Assembly (NCBI GenBank): GCA_934630485.1
Contig: CAKTWD010000008.1
Coordinates: 1-29,737, forward strand
Reading direction: 5' to 3'
Length of the DNA stretch: 29,737 nucleotides
Source: an uncultured Eggerthellaceae bacterium
Lineage (GTDB): Bacteria > Actinomycetota > Coriobacteriia > Coriobacteriales > Eggerthellaceae
Below, in pieces: positions 23,996 to 29,737 of this stretch. The notes under the pieces are model-generated. The model ran no database searches. It saw nothing but the letters and a program-made list of their open reading frames with translations, and was not told the DNA's origin. How positions within the stretch are numbered: position 1 is the stretch's first letter; the number at the start of each line of letters is the position of its first letter. Made by a program: the position numbers and the translations under genes.

Positions 23996-25819
23996 TCACT
24001 CCACTGTAACCGCTTTTGCCAAATTACGCGGCTGGTCGACATCGCATCCACGCAGCACGGCAATCGACCGCGCCAGCAACTGCAGCGGCACGCTCGCCGT
24101 AATGGCGGACAGAGCATCGCGAACCTTGGGGATATAGATCACGTAATCGGCGTGGTTCTTGATGTCCTCGTCACCCTCGGTTGCAACGACGACGATCTTC
24201 GCACCGCGGGCACGGCTTTCCTGCAAGTTAGAAACAACTTTATCGTAAACAGGGCTCTTCGTGGCAATGGCAATAACGGGAAAACCATCGTCGATAAGAG
24301 CAATAGGTCCGTGCTTCATCTCACCAGCAGGATAGGCCTCGGCATGCAGATAGCTGATCTCCTTCAGCTTCAGTGCACCCTCGCGGGCAACCGCAGCACC
24401 CATGCCGCGTCCAATGAACAGGGCGCTTGAAGCATCCTTGCAGGCAGCCGCCGCTTGATCTACAGCATCCGTGCACGAAAGGATCTGCTCGACTTGCTCG
24501 GCAGTATCGGCAAGCTCGCGGAACAACAGGCGAATCTGATTCATCTTGAGCTTGCCCTTCGCCTGGGCAAGGAGCATTGCCAAAAGCGTCAAGCTGACAA
24601 CCTGGCCAAGGAACGATTTCGTTGAAGCAACGGCGATCTCTTTGTTGGCCTTCGTGTAAATAACACCGTCCGACTCGCGGGCAACCGGGCTTCCCAGCAC
24701 GTTGGTGATGCCGAACACGCGGGCGCCCTTCACCTTCGCGTCGCGAATCGCAGCCAAAGTGTCGGCAGTCTCGCCCGATTGAGAGACGGCGACAACCAGA
24801 GTGGTCGGCGTGATGATCGGGTTGCGATAGCGGAACTCGCTTGCCACCTCGACCTCGGTCGGGATGCGGGCCCATCCCTCGATAAGCTCTTTAGCCACCA
24901 AACCGGCGTGATAGCTCGTCCCGCACGCGATAACGTAAACGCGATCGATAAGATCAAGCTCTTCAGGGCTCATGTCCAGCTCATCGATCTCAAGCGCTCC
25001 GTTGACCAGACGCCCAGCAAGCGTGTCACGGATAACACGCGGCTGTTCGTGAATCTCTTTCAGCATGAAATCGGGGTAACCGCCCTTTTCGGCGACATCG
25101 ATATCCCATGTGACGTGCGTAGGCTTCACATCGATCGGTTCCCCCTGCGAGTCGAAGAAGTCGGCCCCATTCGCAGTCAGCTTCGCGAACTGCCCGTCAT
25201 CGAGAACGACGACGTCACGTGTCGCACCGATAACCGCGATAGCGTCAGAAGCCAGATAGCAGCCGTCTTCTGCCACCCCAACGATAAGCGGGGAGTCCTT
25301 TCGCGTGGCGACGATGACGCCCGGTTCGCGGTCATCGACGACAGCAAGGCCGTACGAACCCACGATCTGCGTGGTTGCCTCACGGACCGCATCAAGAAGA
25401 TCGCCTTCGTAGCAGTCTTCAATCAAGTGAACGACGGTTTCGGTATCGGTGTTCGACGCGAACGAGTGCCCTTCGTTTTCAAGGTGGTCACGCAAGTCAG
25501 CGAAATTCTCGATGATACCATTGTGAACGATGGCAATATGCCCGTCGCAGGAAACATGAGGGTGCGCATTGGCCTCGGAAGGGCGGCCATGCGTCGCCCA
25601 ACGCGTATGCCCGATGCCGCACGTCCCCTTAAGATCGAAATGAGAGACGGTGTGTTCGAGGGCCTCCACGCGACCACGACGTCTGACAACCTGCAGGCCG
25701 CCCGCCTCCTCCACCGCGATACCAGCGGAATCGTAACCTCGATATTCAAGGCGCTTCAGTCCATCAATGAGAATGGGGCTTGCATCTTTAACCCCGGTGT
25801 AGCCGACAATGCCGCACAT
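23996..25819 (-). CDS. glmS: Glutamine--fructose-6-phosphate aminotransferase (isomerizing)
   Basis: Makes glucosamine-6-phosphate from fructose-6-phosphate and glutamine, the entry to peptidoglycan amino sugars. 607 residues, standard. N-terminal class II glutaminase with nucleophile Cys2 (MCGIVGYTG), RLEYRGYDSAG, GIGHTRWATHG and HNGIIENF. Two SIS domains follow: IACGTSYHAG, VAVSQSGETADT, IGRGMGAAVAREGALKLKE and HAEAYPAGEMKHGPIALID, with C-terminal PRNLAKAVTVE. ATG 25819 follows AAGGGG. No glmS ribozyme of the Firmicutes type was recognised upstream. First gene of glmS-acpS-nnrD, possibly through ligA. Confidence 0.98.
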   Translation of the reverse strand: MCGIVGYTGVKDASPILIDGLKRLEYRGYDSAGIAVEEAGGLQVVRRRGRVEALEHTVSHFDLKGTCGIGHTRWATHGRPSEANAHPHVSCDGHIAIVHNGIIENFADLRDHLENEGHSFASNTDTETVVHLIEDCYEGDLLDAVREATTQIVGSYGLAVVDDREPGVIVATRKDSPLIVGVAEDGCYLASDAIAVIGATRDVVVLDDGQFAKLTANGADFFDSQGEPIDVKPTHVTWDIDVAEKGGYPDFMLKEIHEQPRVIRDTLAGRLVNGALEIDELDMSPEELDLIDRVYVIACGTSYHAGLVAKELIEGWARIPTEVEVASEFRYRNPIITPTTLVVAVSQSGETADTLAAIRDAKVKGARVFGITNVLGSPVARESDGVIYTKANKEIAVASTKSFLGQVVSLTLLAMLLAQAKGKLKMNQIRLLFRELADTAEQVEQILSCTDAVDQAAAACKDASSALFIGRGMGAAVAREGALKLKEISYLHAEAYPAGEMKHGPIALIDDGFPVIAIATKSPVYDKVVSNLQESRARGAKIVVVATEGDEDIKNHADYVIYIPKVRDALSAITASVPLQLLARSIAVLRGCDVDQPRNLAKAVTVE

Positions 25820-26210
25820 GAGCGTCCCCTTCGAACGAATCGATTTATGCTCGGCAGGCTTTTCATTGAACGAGGATCACAAATCAAGCGAGCCCTCGGC
25901 CAATCGCTTGCCTCTCGAAAAAACGCACCTCATTGTACGGCAACGAAAAGCGCCCTGCGGCGGCAAACACAAGATGCGAAATAGTTGGTAACCAACGCTT
26001 AATCTTCGATTGAAAACAGGAAATCCCTGTCAGGGAAAATGCCTAAAACCGTCATGTAGACGTTCGACAGCGGTTGAACGGCTGACAGAACGAACGTGTA
26101 GCGTACGCCTCCCACCAGTTACGAGATGGCGGCGTTTCGCACCTATCGAACGCTAAACGAACCCCGCAAGCACTGCCCCTCGAAACATCCGACCTAAGAA
26201 AGGGGCATAC
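25820..26210. promoter_or_regulatory. 391-base divergent control region glmS / surface protein
   Basis: No gene is seen here. Two 13-base dyads with single-base centres stand 40 bases apart: GTTGGT-A-ACCAAC (25984-25996) and TCCCTG-T-CAGGGA (26024-26036). A TACAAT -10-like hexamer for glmS is on the minus strand at 25937-25932. On the plus strand TTGAAC (26074-26079), a 17-base spacer and TGTAGC (26097-26102) make a weak promoter candidate for the surface protein. AGAAAGGGG precedes the ATG at 26211. Confidence 0.4.
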
Positions 26211-29200
26211 ATGATTTCAAGTAACCGAATCGGGAGTTCGGCGGAAAACACGCTTCGGCAATCAATCCCATTCCGAACCCTCCGTTGCATCCTCGCGATT
26301 CTATTGATGCTCATGCTGGCCGCTCCCTCTCTGGCGCTGCCAAGGATGGCGCTTGCAGGAAACGAGCCGGCACCCGCCAGCAACACGACATGGGACGAGT
26401 TGAAGCCTTTTCTCGAAAGGGGACTCGGCGTCCCCTACCTGTTCGGAGGCTCCGACGAATCCGGCTGGGATTGCTCAGGCTACGCAAGCTGGGCGTTCAG
26501 CACCTGCGGGAACACGAACTACACCCATTACACCACCACCTTCGAAAACGAGCTCGCCGCACAAGGCAGCTTCGTGATGCAAGGCGCGGGAGGCGGCCTT
26601 CGAGACGAACGCATGGAGCCGGGAGACGTCATTTTCTTCTACAGCGCAGGCGTCAGCGAACCCACCCATATGGGCATCATCGGCGAACGTGTCGACGGCA
26701 TCGTCATGGTCTATCACGCCTTCACGAACTCGTTCGCGGACATCTACGGCAACCGAGGAACCATGCTCCAGGGCCTTGATGCGAACCCAGGGTCAACGCT
26801 GCCGGGCATATGGAACATGACCAGCGGGCACGGCAAGGGGCATTGGTCAAAATTCACCGTTTACCGCGGCGTGACCTCGACGGGCTCTCTTGCGCTAACA
26901 AAAAGCTCGGCCAATGCCGACATGACGAACAGAAACGAGAACTACTCGCTCGAAGGAGCCGTCTACGGCGTTTATCCCTCGCGCTCCCAAGCTCAAGACA
27001 GCGTTGATGCCGTGACGACGATGACCACGGACACCGCTGGCAAAGCGCAGGTCGACCATGTCAAACGCGGAACGTACTACATCAAAGAGATCTCCCCTTC
27101 GCCTGGCTTCGCGCTCGACGAAACCATCTACGAGGCAACCGTGAACAGCGGGGAGATCACGACGAAAGAAGTGAAGGAAGTCCCGCAAAGCAACCCAGTC
27201 TCCCTTCTTGCTTCGAAGGCAGACAGCGACACCGACCGCAACGAAGCGCAAGGAGACGCATCGCTCGCGAAAGCGCAGTTCGAGTTCTCGTTCTACGGTG
27301 GCCAGTACTCTTCGCGCGCCGAAGCCGAAGCCGCAGCAAACTCAGGCGCCGCAAAGCGCGTCTGGACCATGCAAACCGACGAGAGCGGCCGAATCAACCC
27401 CGCCTCACCGGACAGCACGTTTCCCGTGCACGGTCCTGACGGCAGCATAATCTCAACCGAACCCTATTTCGTCTCCGGCGACTCCCCGTTCACCACAACC
27501 GATGGACGGCTTGCGCTGCCCCTGGGAACGCTGATCATTCGCGAGGTCATGGCTCCTCAAGGTTATTTGATCAGCGACTCCTCCGATCATCTTGTCAATG
27601 TGACGGGAAGCGGCACCGAAGAGAGCGTCTTCACGTTCAGCGCCCCTTCCGTATCCGAGCAGGTTCAACGCGGCGGAATCGCCGTTGGCAAGATCGACCG
27701 CGAGAACGGCAGGCATCTTCCCTCGGGATCCGCAACGCTCGCAGGGGCGGTCTTCAGCATCGTGAACGACTCAGCGGCATCCGTCGTGGTCGACGGCATC
27801 GAGTTCTTGCCCGGCAGCGTGGTAGCAGCCATCGAGACCGACGAGAACGGCTGCGCACGCACGACCGAGAACGCCCTTCCCTTCGGCACCTACATCGTCA
27901 CGGAAACGAAAGCCCCTGACGGGTACTTGCTGGACGCGAACTCGCGCTCGTGGAGCAAAACAGTTCAGATTCGCAAGGAAGCAGTCTACGACCTCACCGA
28001 TGCCTCCGATTCCGTTACCGATCAGGTGAAGAGGGGCGACTTCTCGTTCAGCAAGGTCGACGGCCGTACTATGGAACGACTTGCCGACGTTCCGTTCCTG
28101 ATCACCAGCAAGACCACCGGCGAGGCGCATGTCGTGGTCTCCGACGAGAACGGCATGGTCGACACTTCCGCCAGCTGGAACCCCCATACGCATGAGACGA
28201 ACGCGAACGACCGGATCGCCGACATCGAAATCGCCCCCAAGGTCGACTCGAGAGGCGACATCGGCATCGTCGACGTCAAGCCGGATCCTCGCGCAGGCAT
28301 CTGGTTCTCGGGTCGTGCAGACATCGCCGTAGGACCCGACGACTCGCTTGGCGCGCTCCCTTACGACACATACATCGTCAAGGAGATCCCTTGCAAGGCG
28401 AACACCGACAAAGCTCTCGTCTCTTTCGCCATCACGGTCTCGCGCGATAAGGCGAACCTCGACCTGGGAACCGTCGACGACAACCCCGGACCCTCCATCA
28501 GAACCGAGCTCACAACGGTCAACGGGGGACACACCAGCGCACAAGGCACGTCGGTCACCCTCATTGACGAAGTCACCTACGACGGGCTCACTCCCGGAAA
28601 GGTCTATACGATCAAAGGAACACTGCATGCAATGCAGGAAGATGCCAATGGAAAGAAAGCCGATGCCGGAGCCGTCCGTGACGTCAACGGCAACGAAGTG
28701 ACCGCCGAAACGACCTTCGAAGCTTCCGCTCCCGAAGGTGCCGCCAATGTCGAATTCACCTTCGACACCTCCGCCAGCGATGCCTCCGCCGTGGTCGCCT
28801 TCGAGACGCTTGAGGTCGACGGCAACGTAGCGGCAGAGCATTCAGACATCACCGACGAAAAGCAAACCGTCTGGTTCCCCTCGATCAAAACCAATCTTTA
28901 CAACAAGAATGAGGGCACCACGCCTTCGGCCGAGGGCAAAATCGTTCTCGTCGACGAGGTCTCCTTTGAGGGCCTGGCGCCCGGTAAGCCCTACTCTATC
29001 GAAGGAGAGCTGCACGTAAGAAGCAAAGACGGCACCGATTCCGGTATCGCCTTTGATAAGAACGGCCTCGAAATCCGCTCGTCTCAGCTATTCGTGCCGG
29101 AATCGAGCCATGGGACAGTGTCCGTCGCTTTTAGCTTCGAAGCTCCGGATCTTGCAGGTGAAACCGTCGTTGCCTACGAAAAACTGACTGATAATGGCAT

Positions 29201-29737
29201 CGTGCTAACCGAGCATGCAGACATCTCCGACAACGGTCAATCCATCTCGTTCCCCACGATCGCAACGACGGCGCGCTGCAACGAGTCAGACAGCAGCGAG
29301 GTCCCCTCTGTTCTTGGCAAAGCGACCATCATCGACACCGTGAAGTACCGAAATCTAATCGAAGGGAAAACCTACACCCTGCAGGCGACCCCGCATCTTG
29401 CCAGCATTTCCGAAGACGGAACGATCGCCGATGCAGGCGCCCTTAAAACGGAAGAAGGAACGGAGATCTGCGCCCAAGCAAGCTTCACGGCCGGCGCTAC
29501 CTCCGGAACCGCAGACGTGAAGATCGAGATCGACCCTTCGAAACTGAAAGGCGAAACCATCGTCATGTTCGAGAAGTGCTACGACGGTGAAACGCTCGTC
29601 GCCGCGCATGCAGACATCAACGCAAAGGAGCAGACTCTGACCGTCCCCTCAATCATGACTTTGGCGCGCGATGGAAAGACCGCGTCGCACGAGGGCAGCA
29701 TCGCCAAAAACTCGACCATCGTCGACGTCATTCGCTT
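26211..29737 (+). CDS. Giant secreted NlpC/P60 - SpaA - VaFE (ester-bond) surface protein, 3' end outside window
   Basis: An uninterrupted frame of at least 1175 codons from ATG 26211 (after AGAAAGGGG) to the window edge. Residues 1-50: signal peptide with hydrophobic core ILAILLMLMLAAPSLAL, likely cut after MALA. Residues 60-210: NlpC/P60 peptidase domain with Cys88 (GWDCSGYASWAF), His153 (EPTHMGII) and His169 (VYHAF), the expected triad for cutting peptidoglycan stem peptides. Then four SpaA/CnaB-like domains with candidate isopeptide Lys/Glu pairs K231/E293, K336/E445, K494/E565, K615/E725 (for example IVTETKAPDGYLLD). From residue 762, VaFE/T-Q ester-bond repeats each keep Thr...Asp...Glu...His...Gln. 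A wall-sorting signal is expected beyond the window but not seen. Probably a wall-anchored, protease-resistant stalk bearing a wall hydrolase. Confidence 0.9.
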   Translation, partial: MISSNRIGSSAENTLRQSIPFRTLRCILAILLMLMLAAPSLALPRMALAGNEPAPASNTTWDELKPFLERGLGVPYLFGGSDESGWDCSGYASWAFSTCGNTNYTHYTTTFENELAAQGSFVMQGAGGGLRDERMEPGDVIFFYSAGVSEPTHMGIIGERVDGIVMVYHAFTNSFADIYGNRGTMLQGLDANPGSTLPGIWNMTSGHGKGHWSKFTVYRGVTSTGSLALTKSSANADMTNRNENYSLEGAVYGVYPSRSQAQDSVDAVTTMTTDTAGKAQVDHVKRGTYYIKEISPSPGFALDETIYEATVNSGEITTKEVKEVPQSNPVSLLASKADSDTDRNEAQGDASLAKAQFEFSFYGGQYSSRAEAEAAANSGAAKRVWTMQTDESGRINPASPDSTFPVHGPDGSIISTEPYFVSGDSPFTTTDGRLALPLGTLIIREVMAPQGYLISDSSDHLVNVTGSGTEESVFTFSAPSVSEQVQRGGIAVGKIDRENGRHLPSGSATLAGAVFSIVNDSAASVVVDGIEFLPGSVVAAIETDENGCARTTENALPFGTYIVTETKAPDGYLLDANSRSWSKTVQIRKEAVYDLTDASDSVTDQVKRGDFSFSKVDGRTMERLADVPFLITSKTTGEAHVVVSDENGMVDTSASWNPHTHETNANDRIADIEIAPKVDSRGDIGIVDVKPDPRAGIWFSGRADIAVGPDDSLGALPYDTYIVKEIPCKANTDKALVSFAITVSRDKANLDLGTVDDNPGPSIRTELTTVNGGHTSAQGTSVTLIDEVTYDGLTPGKVYTIKGTLHAMQEDANGKKADAGAVRDVNGNEVTAETTFEASAPEGAANVEFTFDTSASDASAVVAFETLEVDGNVAAEHSDITDEKQTVWFPSIKTNLYNKNEGTTPSAEGKIVLVDEVSFEGLAPGKPYSIEGELHVRSKDGTDSGIAFDKNGLEIRSSQLFVPESSHGTVSVAFSFEAPDLAGETVVAYEKLTDNGIVLTEHADISDNGQSISFPTIATTARCNESDSSEVPSVLGKATIIDTVKYRNLIEGKTYTLQATPHLASISEDGTIADAGALKTEEGTEICAQASFTAGATSGTADVKIEIDPSKLKGETIVMFEKCYDGETLVAAHADINAKEQTLTVPSIMTLARDGKTASHEGSIAKNSTIVDVIR
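28494..29737 (+). repeat. Tandem VaFE / Thr-Gln ester-bond domains, three complete and one partial
   Basis: Repeat starts are about 28494, 28881, 29256 and 29652 (124-132 codons each). Residues predicted to form and catalyse the ester bond: repeat 1 T765, D786, E865, H877, Q885; repeat 2 T894, D915, E990, H1002, Q1010; repeat 3 T1019, D1042, E1121, H1133, Q1141; repeat 4 T1150, D1172, then cut by the window. Shared landmarks are D-E/T-V, PGK-Y or EGKTY, VxFE or VxYE, and EHxDI or AHADI followed by Q-T/S. The repeats are well diverged, so they are old or under strong diversification, not a recent expansion. Confidence 0.85.

Noticed and set aside
24779..25984. A 401-codon open frame on the plus strand opposite glmS
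   Set aside because: Antisense shadow of glmS caused by codon bias; no family resemblance and no sensible ribosome binding site.
25820..25990. glmS ribozyme or amino-sugar riboswitch upstream of glmS
   Set aside because: No conserved ribozyme core or pseudoknot pattern was recognised, and that element is typical of Firmicutes.

Overview
The window comes from a high-GC Gram-positive actinobacterium. Gene content and style fit the Coriobacteriia, probably Eggerthellales and close to Slackia, Eggerthella or Adlercreutzia. The reasons are the fused SecDF, an AddAB-type recombination nuclease, QueH-type queuosine synthesis, strong G-rich ribosome binding sites, and a very large surface protein with SpaA and VaFE (Thr-Gln ester bond) domains, as is common in gut Coriobacteriia. 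The genus is a guess; the class is more secure.

Layout. (1) 1-633 is the 3' end of a hybrid-cluster-protein (hydroxylamine reductase) homologue that has lost the C-terminal cysteine ligands of its metal cluster. (2) 644-7044, minus strand, is an addB-addA operon for double-strand-break end processing, bracketed by two perfect inverted repeats. (3) 7165-10255, minus strand, is secDF plus a DUF1292 protein. (4) 10386-13595 holds queuosine tRNA modification: tgt on the minus strand, divergent from the overlapping pair queH-queA on the plus strand. (5) 13777-13980 is a cold-shock protein. (6) 14183-16920, minus strand, is the ruvC-ruvA-ruvB Holliday-junction operon followed by a small DUF6483-like gene, with a near-consensus promoter. 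(7) 17041-17844 is yebC. (8) 18024-19447 holds an apparently N-terminally truncated SPFH/stomatin gene abutting a gamma-carbonic-anhydrase-like gene; a glutaredoxin-like gene diverges from it. (9) 20076-25819, minus strand, is a housekeeping run in transcription order glmS, acpS, nnrD, ligA. (10) After a 391-base intergenic region, 26211 to the window end is one continuous plus-strand reading frame with no stop, for a secreted protein of at least 1175 residues: signal peptide, NlpC/P60 hydrolase, four SpaA-like domains and at least three complete VaFE/T-Q ester-bond repeats.

Most of the window is core metabolism and DNA maintenance: DNA repair (AddAB, RuvABC, LigA), secretion (SecDF), tRNA modification (Tgt, QueH, QueA), peptidoglycan precursor supply (GlmS), lipid carrier activation (AcpS) and NAD(P)H repair (NnrD). 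The unusual parts are the cluster-depleted Hcp homologue, the acidic extension of AcpS, the truncated SPFH gene, and the mosaic cell-wall protein that combines an active-looking wall hydrolase with a self-crosslinked stalk. I saw no CRISPR array, insertion sequence, phage gene, tRNA or rRNA.
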